Source: a virus
Length of the DNA stretch: 31,882 nucleotides
Virus record (IMG/VR): IMGVR_UViG_3300020421_000087
Coordinates: 1 to 31,882 of that record
Direction: 5' to 3' (one strand)
The notes beneath the pieces are model-generated. The model did not search any database and had not been told where the DNA came from. It worked only from the letters and a program-made list of their open reading frames with translations. Positions 24,601-31,882 of the stretch are shown piece by piece (the stretch's first letter is position 1; each line of letters opens with the position of its first letter). Position numbers and translations under genes: made by a program.

Positions 24601-27600
24601 GTGGATCTCAAGCATCACCGTTTACTCTAAGTGCAACAGGATACTTTAACCAAGCATCTAGAGCATTTACAAATAACGAGACAGGATTGCCTGGCATCAG
24701 TGATACAACTACTTTAAGTTTACAGTATTACTTACCTCGTGTTGACAAACTATTCTTAGACAGTAATAGCATTATCTCTATTGTGAAAGGTGCACCTAGC
24801 ACTAGACCACAACCTCCAGAAGATCTAGAGGATGCAATGTTACTTGCAACGATAACATATGTCCCATATGTCTTTAACGTTGAAGAAGATATCAGTATTG
24901 TAGAAACAAACTTTAAGAGATATACCTTCAGAGATATACAGGTATTAGAAGATAGAATTAAGACACTTGAATTCTATACACAGTTGTCACTACTAGAGAG
25001 TGAGACTGCAAATATGGAGATTAGAGATGCTAGTGGTCTTAGCAGATTTAAAAATGGTTTCATAGTTGATAACTTTGCAAGTCTTTCTACTGCAGATACA
25101 TTACATCCTGATTATAGGGTATCTACAGATTTTGAAAGAGGACAAATGCGTCCTGCACACTATACAACACAGGTTCCTCTACAATACAGCACAGCATCAC
25201 AGAATGTAAAACAAAATGATGAGGATATAATTACGCTTCCATATACATCTAGCGTTCTTGTAGATCAACCATATGCATCAGCTGTTGAGAATGTCAACCC
25301 ATTTAACGTCTTTACATTTACTGGTGACGTTGAATTATATCCAGAGTCAGATAACTGGGTAGATACTAAGTCACTCAATCCTATTCAAGGTCCTGTTGTA
25401 GAAGGTAACTTCTTAACAACAGTCAGAGAATACAATGCAGACCAGAATGGTTTCTCTCCTATACATTGGAACTCATGGAAAACAACATGGACAGGAACTG
25501 ATGTTCAGAGATCAGTAGGATCATGGCGTGGTGGCGGTGGTAAAGGTAGAACACAACGTCGTAGAACTATTACTACAACAACTACAACAACCACAAAACA
25601 GAGCAGAACAGGTATTAGATATAGAGTTACTCCTGTGATTGAACAGCAATCATTGGGTAGTAAAGTTGTATCAGTAGAGCATATTCAGTTTATGCGTTCT
25701 AGGAATATATCATTTACATGTCAAAAACTAAAACCAAGAACTAAGTTCTTTGCATTCTTTGACAGCATTGCAGTTCCTAAGAAGTTAATTACACCTAAGA
25801 TTATGGGTGTGATAAAAGATCCAAGCACTGATGCACAAACAAACAACATTCCATTCCAAATCGGTGAGACAGTTCATGTTAAAAAAGGAAACGGTAAATT
25901 CAGATTTAAGGCAAGAGTATCAGCTCCTAACGAAAATATTGCAATCAATCCTATTGATGGCACTGACATAAGCACAACAACTGACTACACATCTAACTTG
26001 ACCTTTATCAATATTGATACTAAGTCACTTGCAGATCAAGTCAAAGGTAACTACTACGGATCACCTAAGATCAATGATTACTTAGTTGGTGAGACTAGTG
26101 GTGCAGTTGCAAAAGTATCAAACAAAGATTTGATTACAGACAAGAAAGGTAATCTTAGAGGTTCATTCTTTATTGATGCACCTAATGTAGAAGGCAACGT
26201 TAAGTTTAAGACTGGAACAAAACTGTTCAGACTTAGTGATACATCTAATGACAGTAGAGTTGTTGGTGTATCTGACTCTAGTGGTGAAGCAGAATTTAGT
26301 TCATCAGGTATCTTACAGACTACACAAGAGACTATTATATCTGTAAGAAATGCAAGAGTTACATCTGAGGATCAGTTTGACGCTAGAACATTAGTTAATG
26401 TTACATCTGAATCAAGAGATGAGACTAGATGGTGTGACCCACTAGCACAAACATTCTTGATTGACGACTCAACCCTTGAGGGTGGTGTATTCTTAACTAA
26501 GATTGATATATTCTTCTTTACTAAGGATCCAGAAATCCCTGTAGCATTAGATATCAGAACTGTAGAAAACGGTAACCCAACACAAACAGTATTACCATTC
26601 TCTAAGGTAGTTAAAGATGCAGAAGATGTATTTACATCAGCTGATGCATCTAAACCAACCACATTTGAGTTCAAAGCACCTGTCTACATTCCACTTCTAA
26701 AAGAATGTGCAATGGTATTGACATCAGATTCCAACCAATACAAAGTATTCATCTCACTTCTAGGTGAAGATGCTATTGACGCTGCACACGTTGGAGAGAA
26801 AATATCTGAACAACCATATATCGGTGTCTTATTCAAGTCTCAGAATGCGTCTACTTGGACTCCTTCTCAGTATGAAGACTTGATGTTCAAGATTTACAGA
26901 GCAGAATTTACATTACCGACAACAGCAGCACCATCTAAACTTATCCTAGAGAACGGTGAGTTAGGTGAAAGCAATGGTGGATTCTTGAATCTAAGAAGAA
27001 ATGCACTTAAGACAACATCTGGTAGTGACTTAATCAGAGTATTCCATAGTAATCATGGTATGCAATCTGGATTGAACTACTTGAAGATGAGTGGCGTTAT
27101 CTCTGAGGTGGCAAACAGCACAACTGCAGCACAGTTAAGTAGCACAGGAACATCTATTGAGATTGCAGAAAACAATGGTTTCCATACTACTATAGGTGGT
27201 AGTTCAGTAAGTTCATCAAATCCTGGCTTCATTAGAATACTAGGAACTGAAGAAGACGGTAGTGGTGATGAGATCATCGCATACTCTGGACTTAGTGGCA
27301 CAAATAACAAAGTTGTCAACTTTATAACAAATGGTAGAAACCATACTGGAACATCAGGATCATCAACTGGTAAGATACATGCAGCTGGTGCTATTGTAGA
27401 ATGCTATAACTTTGACGGTATACCTCTTACTAAGATCAATAAGACACATAGTAGTGGTATTACTTCTATCAATAGTCCTCACAGTTACAACTTACAAATA
27501 TCTGGTGTAAATGCAGGAACTGGTATACAAGGTGGTGGAGCAAACATCGTTGCATCACAAAACGTTCCATGGGATGTCTTATCTCCACAGATACAGAGTC

Positions 27601-28301
27601 AGGTAGAACCTCGCACTAGCATCATTGCTAGAGTTCAAGGAACCAGTGGAACATCTTGCGGACCTTTCCCTGCTAACGTTACAGCAGAGACATCATTTAT
27701 TAAGGACAGTGACTTCCAAGAAATATCTCTCGGTGAGGAGAATTACTTCCCTGCTACAAAGATAGTTGCAAACCAGATCAATGAGATCAACAGAATGAAT
27801 AGTGTTAAGTCATTGACACTTGAATTAAATCTTGATTCTGAAGTATCACACCTATCTCCTGTCATTGACTTGACTAGATGTGACGCTATTACAACAGGAA
27901 ACGTAATTAACAACATAGAACCATCAGTAAATGTCGGTGGAGAATGTGCTGCTAACTACATTACTAAGGTTGCACGACTAGAGAAGAGTGCTTCTGGATT
28001 GAAAGTAATGCTCGCAGCAAACGTTTGGAGTGACTCTAAGATTAGAGTGATGTATAAATTGATACCAGCTGGTTATAGTGACAACCTAGATGAATTACCA
28101 TTTGAGTTCTTTAACACAACAGGTATTCCAGACTCAGGTGAATTAGTTCCTAACAATGACCTAGAGACATTTACAGACTATGAATACACAGTTGAGGATG
28201 TAGAGGCATTTGAAGGTTTCCAGATCAAGATAAGTTTACTCAATCATGCACAACCATATATACCAAGAGTCAAAGATTTCAGAGGAATCGCTCTAGCATA
28301 A
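21642..28301 (+). CDS. DUF4815 tail/baseplate structural protein, 2219 residues
   Basis: The N-terminus (NIAPYFDDFDK, then GFLKVLFKPGFPVQARELTT, then LLQDQIDTFG, about 7-54) is typical of the DUF4815 phage tail family. Several G-x-T/A-S-G-x-x-A motifs follow (for example RMIGQTSGAVAYEV and YLVGETSGAVAKVS). A short Gly/Arg-rich linker and a run of eight Thr lie at about 1295-1320. At about 1597-1640 DPLAQTFLIDD and GGVFLTKIDIFFFTKDPEIP mark a second widespread tail-protein domain. The C-terminal part is beta rich. It begins on the base after the gp8 stop, so it is likely a baseplate-peripheral protein, in the place of T4 gp9/gp10 and perhaps their functional counterpart; the latter is inference from order. 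Confidence 0.82.
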   Translation: MAQNTNLNIAPYFDDFDKSKGFLKVLFKPGFPVQARELTTLQTLLQDQIDTFGQGVYKEGSMVVPGGITLNKSVPCILIQNNYLNLDVENYRTSLDGQIIKGSTSGVRARILFSVSATTSTRSNITFYLNYLQKAEDNTTNTFTAGETFTCESDITYASTTIAAGTPLAQLLNSSATSTGSTASIGAGIFFSRGYFVNVAEQTIILDQYGIDPSYKVGLKVEERIVTADEDASLYDNAIGSTNFSAPGADRFKITLTLVKKLLTAPNSADFIELLRTNTGKIEKKVERSDLGFINDVLATRTKEESGNYYVKKFKVDAKENLDDGFNGGVYQSTETTQDGNTPSEDKVAIQLSSGCAYVQGYRTERLSSTYKDIEKPRSFDTEMNKTVTSDFGNSVLMTNIYEAPRLYETITFRDQATATPGSAAGDAIATARVANFSYVEGSLTPGNASTVYRANLIDVDFIQKLTMTGSVSGSPATGDRMIGQTSGAVAYEVSDSGNDLLVNGVNGTFVAGEVVKDAVGATIGTISSIKRYNMADVKQYSFNTGGGTADSVLDVKVILPGSGPILSGHSAGSATITSTLSNFASQLIIGDIVEFSNNGASHRARVTAVTDNFNFNVTRLGSTTLANGALTSGIIRTRPEIKDAEKKQLLTPLGYAAVKNTNNNNTVNPSGRFRTTVSGISVSAGNATATAGAGLKWINGSDNDDFIAIVTAGSDAGKIYSSGNGFTLNGSSANVDALSLTGMSNATSIDVIGTVSSADRSGKAKTTERMKVLKVAGSTGSSNGLSQVNDGHGTRVEDDLISLGCADVFKIKAVFESTNASDPVIPHFQYTNLLGTLAIDDVIQGDASGSRARIVSTTGNEIYFIPIEDDKFTDGETITAPNATLKIQSNGIDLGSANVTDNFDLDNGQRDQFYDYSRLVRKAGVAAPTHKLLIIFDRFFTSNGVNPYTVDSYAASDYKIIPSYEGTQLRDVIDFRPIVPQALSGSGSQASPFTLSATGYFNQASRAFTNNETGLPGISDTTTLSLQYYLPRVDKLFLDSNSIISIVKGAPSTRPQPPEDLEDAMLLATITYVPYVFNVEEDISIVETNFKRYTFRDIQVLEDRIKTLEFYTQLSLLESETANMEIRDASGLSRFKNGFIVDNFASLSTADTLHPDYRVSTDFERGQMRPAHYTTQVPLQYSTASQNVKQNDEDIITLPYTSSVLVDQPYASAVENVNPFNVFTFTGDVELYPESDNWVDTKSLNPIQGPVVEGNFLTTVREYNADQNGFSPIHWNSWKTTWTGTDVQRSVGSWRGGGGKGRTQRRRTITTTTTTTTKQSRTGIRYRVTPVIEQQSLGSKVVSVEHIQFMRSRNISFTCQKLKPRTKFFAFFDSIAVPKKLITPKIMGVIKDPSTDAQTNNIPFQIGETVHVKKGNGKFRFKARVSAPNENIAINPIDGTDISTTTDYTSNLTFINIDTKSLADQVKGNYYGSPKINDYLVGETSGAVAKVSNKDLITDKKGNLRGSFFIDAPNVEGNVKFKTGTKLFRLSDTSNDSRVVGVSDSSGEAEFSSSGILQTTQETIISVRNARVTSEDQFDARTLVNVTSESRDETRWCDPLAQTFLIDDSTLEGGVFLTKIDIFFFTKDPEIPVALDIRTVENGNPTQTVLPFSKVVKDAEDVFTSADASKPTTFEFKAPVYIPLLKECAMVLTSDSNQYKVFISLLGEDAIDAAHVGEKISEQPYIGVLFKSQNASTWTPSQYEDLMFKIYRAEFTLPTTAAPSKLILENGELGESNGGFLNLRRNALKTTSGSDLIRVFHSNHGMQSGLNYLKMSGVISEVANSTTAAQLSSTGTSIEIAENNGFHTTIGGSSVSSSNPGFIRILGTEEDGSGDEIIAYSGLSGTNNKVVNFITNGRNHTGTSGSSTGKIHAAGAIVECYNFDGIPLTKINKTHSSGITSINSPHSYNLQISGVNAGTGIQGGGANIVASQNVPWDVLSPQIQSQVEPRTSIIARVQGTSGTSCGPFPANVTAETSFIKDSDFQEISLGEENYFPATKIVANQINEINRMNSVKSLTLELNLDSEVSHLSPVIDLTRCDAITTGNVINNIEPSVNVGGECAANYITKVARLEKSASGLKVMLAANVWSDSKIRVMYKLIPAGYSDNLDELPFEFFNTTGIPDSGELVPNNDLETFTDYEYTVEDVEAFEGFQIKISLLNHAQPYIPRVKDFRGIALA

Positions 28302-28522
28302 TGGAAGAACCAATTGAACTACTCCCTGTTGAGGGTCATACGACTCTTGGCAGGGATCCCACGTCTAATGCAATACTTAATACTGACACTTCGCAGTATG
28401 ATGCATATATCAAGGCGAGAGAACTTGCAAAGAAAAAAGATAAAACATTAGAAGACCTCAGAAAAGAACTAGATGAGGTTAAGGCACTTCTGACAACCCT
28501 AGTGGAGAAGAAGGATAAATAA
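28301..28522 (+). CDS. Small coiled-coil virion-associated protein
   Basis: This encodes 73 residues. The N-terminus is extended and Pro/Thr rich; from about residue 35 to the end it is a charged helix (ARELAKKKDKTLEDLRKELD and onward) with a coiled-coil pattern. The start overlaps the previous stop by one base. It closes the large baseplate operon. Function unknown; probably a small virion or chaperone protein. Confidence 0.7.
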   Translation: MEEPIELLPVEGHTTLGRDPTSNAILNTDTSQYDAYIKARELAKKKDKTLEDLRKELDEVKALLTTLVEKKDK

Positions 28523-28536
28523 AGTTAAGCTAAATA
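28514..28536 (+). promoter_or_regulatory. Late promoter cores before the fiber cluster
   Basis: GATAAATA (28514-28521, overlapping the previous stop) and GCTAAATA (28529-28536) both resemble the late consensus. The second lies 22 bases before the ATG at 28559. Either could start the fiber operon. Confidence 0.5.
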
Positions 28537-28558
28537 TTATATGGGAATTCTTTAAAGA

Positions 28559-28897
28559 ATGGCAAGTGCTGTATCCAACTTAATAATATATCAGGGTTCT
28601 GACTTTATCATTGACTTTACAGTCGAAAATGATAACGGAACGGATTTTGACCTGACTGGATATTCGGCAGCGTGTTTGATTAAAAAGCACTACACAAGTA
28701 GCACTTCACAAACAGTAACTGCTGCAGTTTTATCTCCTGCTACAAGCGGAAGAGTTCAACTATCTTTGACTAATTCACAGACCGCTGCTATGAAGAGTGG
28801 ACGGTTTGTATACGACGTTGTAATAACTTCTGGATCTGGCATTAAGTCCAGAGTGTTAGAAGGATCGGTAAGCGTTCTTGAGGGAGTAACACTTTAA
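28559..28897 (+). CDS. Ig-like/BppU-N-like small structural protein
   Basis: This encodes 112 residues, predicted all-beta. The pattern IYQGSDFIIDFTVEND followed by DFDLTGYSAACLIKK (about 10-46) resembles the N-terminal domain of baseplate proteins such as BppU and similar phage Ig-like folds (GDt..i.f ... iDLTG). The C-terminus (GRFVYDVVITSGSG and then VLEGSVSVLEGVTL) fits the closing strands. It is likely a fiber or neck accessory protein. The start codon overlaps a 14-bp palindrome. It abuts the next gene with no gap. Confidence 0.65.
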   Translation: MASAVSNLIIYQGSDFIIDFTVENDNGTDFDLTGYSAACLIKKHYTSSTSQTVTAAVLSPATSGRVQLSLTNSQTAAMKSGRFVYDVVITSGSGIKSRVLEGSVSVLEGVTL

Positions 28898-29119
28898 ATG
28901 GCAAGACTAAGATTTGGAGACCAATCAGTTCCAAGAGTCACACGTGTCGCTACAGGTGGTGGCGGTGGCACAATTGGCGGAATGTCAGACGTAGATTTGA
29001 CAGACACATCACAAGGTGGACTAGCAAACGGATCAGTGCTCGTGTATGACGCGACAAGCACAAGATTCATCGCTACAAACGTATTAAACGACATAACAAT
29101 TAATGGGGGTAGCTTCTAA
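28898..29119 (+). CDS. Glycine-linker fiber connector protein
   Basis: This encodes 73 residues: a basic N-terminus (MARLRFGDQSVPRVTRVA), a glycine run of five at about 20-24, then a motif common in fiber proteins (MSDVDLTDTSQGGLANGSVL followed by VYDATSTRF, about 29-57). It ends ITINGGSF, like the DGGTF end of the next fiber. It starts on the base after the previous stop and overlaps the next start (29117-29121). Probably a short tail-fiber adaptor. Confidence 0.6.
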   Translation: MARLRFGDQSVPRVTRVATGGGGGTIGGMSDVDLTDTSQGGLANGSVLVYDATSTRFIATNVLNDITINGGSF

Positions 29120-30804
29120 TGGCATCGAATATCCTGATAAAAAGGAGCACAGGTTCTACAGCACCTGGCACTATTACGTTCGGTGAGTTAGCCGTTACTA
29201 CTGGTGCAAATGGAACGCAAGCAAATGCGGGTGACAGACTATTTGTTGGAGATAACAATGGTGCTGCACAGATTGTAGGTGGTAGATACTTTACAGATCT
29301 ACTGGATCATGTGCATGGCACACTTACAGGTAGTTCTTCAGTTATTGTAGATAGTAACTCGAAGATAGACCAATGGTTAGTAGATGACATTGAGTTAAAT
29401 GCTAACGTAATCACAACTTCTACAACAGACGCTGATCTTATTCTTCGTGCAAATGGCACAGGTAAGATTGTAGTTGAAGATGGACAGGAAGTAGAGTTTG
29501 GAACTACAGGAGACATAGAACTCTCATTTAATGACTCAGATGCAGTTTTAGACGTCAAGCGTGTCGCGGGAACTCCCGACTTGCGTATCGCTGACGATAT
29601 GAAACTAATCTTTGGTAATAACAAAGATGCTTCTATAGTATATGACGAGACAACAAGTGATAAACTAAAGATTGATGGTGCAGACATTGAAGTCGGAACC
29701 ACATCAACAAGTAAGGTAAACTTTGCAAATACCACAGATGCTTCTAACGTAGCAACTGCGGGTGTTACATTTGCAGGTGGTATCGGTGTTGCAGCAACAG
29801 CATGGATCAAAGATCTACAAGTTGACGACAATGCAACAATCGGAACTGCAGCTGGTGACTCACTTACAGTTAACTCAACAACTACATTCCAGAATGGTGT
29901 AACCTTTAATGGTCAAACAAACATTTCTGGTAATACACAACAGACTGGTTCTATTGAGATTGACAATCTTAAATTAGATGGTAACTCAATTACAACTATC
30001 AACTCTGTTACAGAATTAATACTTGACCCTGACCCTACAACTGATGCGGGTGGTCTTGTTATTATTAAAGGTGACCTCCAAATTGATGGAACTACAACTA
30101 CAGTGAACTCTGCTTCAATGTCAGTTAACGATCCTACAATTGAATTAGGAGATCCAACAACTCCTGTCACACTGACTGCATCTGCAGCTGGTGGACAAAA
30201 CCAAGTTGTTGTGGATGTTGTAGATCAATTACAAGTTGGTGACACAGTTACCTCCTCAGTAACTGGTATTCCTAGTAACACAACAATTTCTGCTATTAAC
30301 GTAGGAACAAAAACACTTACTTTAAGTAATAACCTTTCACAAACAATGGCAGATGACTCTGTTCTTGTTACTGTGAGTGGTGCTGATGATCAATTAGATC
30401 GTGGTGTTAAGGTTCACTACAATGCTTCTGGAACTAACAAGTTTGGATTCTTCGGTTATGACCGCACAGGTGGTGCTGATGGATTAGGTGCATGGACATT
30501 CATTGAAGATGCAACAGATACAAACACTGTATTCGGTGTCACAGGTAACCGTGGAACCGTATTACTAGGTGATTTAGAACTTGATACTGACCTTGAGGTT
30601 CAGTATGGTGGAACTGGAGTAGGGACATTTACCTCAAATGGTATTGTCTATGGTGCAGGAACAAGTCCTTTACAGGTAACTGCAGAGGCAAACATGGCAT
30701 CACCTGGCACAGGATCTGATGCAACAACATCTTTCCAAGTATTGACGGTAACTGCAGGAGGCGTTCCTGTATGGACTGACACTATCGACGGGGGAACGTT
30801 CTAA
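29119..30804 (+). CDS. Tail fiber protein, 561 residues
   Basis: The N-terminus (ASNILIKRSTGST, then GTITFGELAVTT, then GDRLFVGDN) matches the attachment domain at the start of many phage fibers (Mtd-N-like, I.lkRs.t....l..GElavn). The body is made of short beta repeats rich in Asp, Thr and Gly (for example DIELSFNDSDAVLDVKR and GDLQIDGTTTTVNSASMSV). A motif QYGGTGVGTFTSNGIVYG (about 500) is common in fiber shafts. No enzymatic domain is seen. It is part of the late adhesin cluster and a candidate for host recognition. Confidence 0.8.
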   Translation: MASNILIKRSTGSTAPGTITFGELAVTTGANGTQANAGDRLFVGDNNGAAQIVGGRYFTDLLDHVHGTLTGSSSVIVDSNSKIDQWLVDDIELNANVITTSTTDADLILRANGTGKIVVEDGQEVEFGTTGDIELSFNDSDAVLDVKRVAGTPDLRIADDMKLIFGNNKDASIVYDETTSDKLKIDGADIEVGTTSTSKVNFANTTDASNVATAGVTFAGGIGVAATAWIKDLQVDDNATIGTAAGDSLTVNSTTTFQNGVTFNGQTNISGNTQQTGSIEIDNLKLDGNSITTINSVTELILDPDPTTDAGGLVIIKGDLQIDGTTTTVNSASMSVNDPTIELGDPTTPVTLTASAAGGQNQVVVDVVDQLQVGDTVTSSVTGIPSNTTISAINVGTKTLTLSNNLSQTMADDSVLVTVSGADDQLDRGVKVHYNASGTNKFGFFGYDRTGGADGLGAWTFIEDATDTNTVFGVTGNRGTVLLGDLELDTDLEVQYGGTGVGTFTSNGIVYGAGTSPLQVTAEANMASPGTGSDATTSFQVLTVTAGGVPVWTDTIDGGTF

Positions 30805-30818
30805 AACTTATTTGAATT

Positions 30819-31025
30819 ATGGACGCAAAAATTGTTATTTCTATACTACAAAAGAAAATTTCTGAATTGACACTGATAAATGTAATGATGGAGGCACAAA
30901 TCCAAGATTTACAAACTCAGTTAAATAGTATGAATACTGACCAACAATCTGAGAATGCTCTAGATGGCAACGAGAATCAAGCTAAAGAGATCGACGACAG
31001 CAGCAGCAGTCCCGACGACTTCTAA
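30819..31025 (+). CDS. Small coiled-coil protein overlapping the next fiber
   Basis: This encodes 68 residues: a heptad-patterned helix (VISILQKKISELTLINVMME, then AQIQDLQTQLNSM, about 5-38) and an acidic Ser/Asp tail. The last 62 bases overlap the start of the following fiber gene in another frame. It has 14 bases of spacing from the previous fiber and no Shine-Dalgarno. A trimerisation or chaperone role beside the fibers is possible but not shown. Confidence 0.65.
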   Translation: MDAKIVISILQKKISELTLINVMMEAQIQDLQTQLNSMNTDQQSENALDGNENQAKEIDDSSSSPDDF

Positions 31026-31882
31026 CCTAGAAGATGGTGAGGTCGCTCTTAATATAGCGGATAAAAAATTATACGCTAGAAACGGATCGAATATAATAGA
31101 GGTGGCAAACCAGAAACCCAATACGGGTGAGGTGGTTACTACCATGCTTTCCACTGACATAACGAATGGTCAGGGGAATACTTTCTATGTTGCTACAGTA
31201 GGTTCTAATAATGATAATCTTGCCAATGGTGGTGGTAATGGTAAACACCCAGACACACCATTCCTTACTATAACAAAGGCATTATCAGTTGCTACATCTG
31301 GTGATACAGTCATCGTTGCACCTGGCGAATACCAAGAGGCATTCCCAATGACCGTTGGTGACGGTGTAACATTGCGTGGAACTAATTTAAGATCAACATC
31401 TGTAAAACCAACAAGCGGAACTAACGATAATAACGCATTTATATTATCTGGAGACTGTCATGTTTCCGACTTAACAATCAAAGATTTTTTCTACAACAGT
31501 GGTGCTGATGAAGGATATGCATTTGTTGTAGTATCAAACATGGACTCTACACAAAGTCCATATCTAGAAAGAATAACAGTATTAACAAAAGGTAGTGTAG
31601 TATCTGGATCTGATCCTTATGGATATGCACAAGGAGATGCAGGACGTGGTGCTAAATTAGATGGTGCAAACTTAGCATCTGCATCACAACACGGTTCTGT
31701 GTTGTTTAATGAGTGCACATTCATTACACCTAATCAGGTTGGTGTAAAGGTCACTAATGGTATGCGTGTAGAGTGGTTGAATTGCTTCAACTATTTTGCA
31801 TCTATCGGTATACAAGGTATCCAAGGTGCTACTGGTAGATCTGGCACAGGTCAAACAAGATTAAAATTAGGTGGAACATCAG
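30964..31882 (+). CDS. Beta-helix tail fiber/spike, 5' part
   Basis: A frame that starts at ATG 30964, directly after an in-frame TAG (30961-30963), and is open to the right edge (306 codons seen). The N-terminus MATRIKLKRSTTAAAVPTTS followed by LEDGEVALNIADKKLYARNG is the same attachment domain type as in the previous fiber. From about residue 75 (FYVATVGSNNDN, then PDTPFLTITKALSVATSGDT, then VIVAPGEYQE) it has the typical start of a right-handed parallel beta-helix (pectin-lyase-like), known from phage spikes and depolymerases. No catalytic residues can be assigned. The C-terminus is missing. Confidence 0.8.
   Translation, partial: MATRIKLKRSTTAAAVPTTSNLEDGEVALNIADKKLYARNGSNIIEVANQKPNTGEVVTTMLSTDITNGQGNTFYVATVGSNNDNLANGGGNGKHPDTPFLTITKALSVATSGDTVIVAPGEYQEAFPMTVGDGVTLRGTNLRSTSVKPTSGTNDNNAFILSGDCHVSDLTIKDFFYNSGADEGYAFVVVSNMDSTQSPYLERITVLTKGSVVSGSDPYGYAQGDAGRGAKLDGANLASASQHGSVLFNECTFITPNQVGVKVTNGMRVEWLNCFNYFASIGIQGIQGATGRSGTGQTRLKLGGTS

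Noticed and set aside
29307-29831. Leftward open frame of 174 codons inside the fiber gene
   Set aside because: It is antisense to a repetitive fiber sequence, has no promoter or ribosome site, and its composition mirrors the fiber repeats.

Overview
The window looks like part of the genome of a marine T4-like myovirus, most probably a cyanophage of Synechococcus or Prochlorococcus. The evidence is the ordered block of T4-type baseplate genes (PAAR spike tip, gp25, gp6, gp8), a very large YHYH-type structural protein, a DUF4815 tail protein and a fiber cluster, together with T4-like late promoter cores (TATAAATA, CTAAATA). The host cannot be proven from this sequence. I found no tRNA, rRNA, CRISPR array, transposase or integrase.

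Region 1 (1-4747) holds very small, closely packed genes of mostly unknown function. Three run leftward (1-473) and the rest rightward from 619, with a divergent control region at 474-618. Many have their own near-consensus TATAAT box, and at several of these an inverted repeat lies just upstream of, or overlaps, the -10 element. The best functional call is an Sfp/HetI-type 4'-phosphopantetheinyl transferase at 3603-4094, unexpected in a phage. A 273-base non-coding stretch before it (3330-3602) has a strongly self-complementary segment. Other recognisable families are an Api92-like protein cut by the left edge, a DUF3574-like protein and an NGW/TWN-motif small protein.

Region 2 (4748-28522) is late-transcribed tail baseplate: a small acidic protein, the PAAR tip, a small basic protein, gp25, gp6, a 4123-residue giant structural protein, gp8 and a 2219-residue DUF4815 protein. 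Most are joined by stop/start overlaps or very short gaps. Perfect TATAAATA boxes lie over the stop codons before gp25 and gp8, each followed 13 bases later by the same ATATTGCG element. The giant protein is a mosaic: a baseplate-like N-terminus, about 20 G-S-G-Y beta repeats, a YHYH domain, a cupredoxin-like domain with a plausible copper ligand set, two carbohydrate-binding-like modules, tandem beta modules and a duplicated helical Cys-containing module.

Region 3 (28523-31882) is a fiber/adhesin cluster: an Ig-like small protein, a glycine-linker connector, a 561-residue fiber, a coiled-coil small protein and a beta-helix fiber or spike running off the right edge. Together regions 2 and 3 encode the host-facing end of the tail: wedge, spike tip and fibers. 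Region 1 probably acts on the host early in infection.
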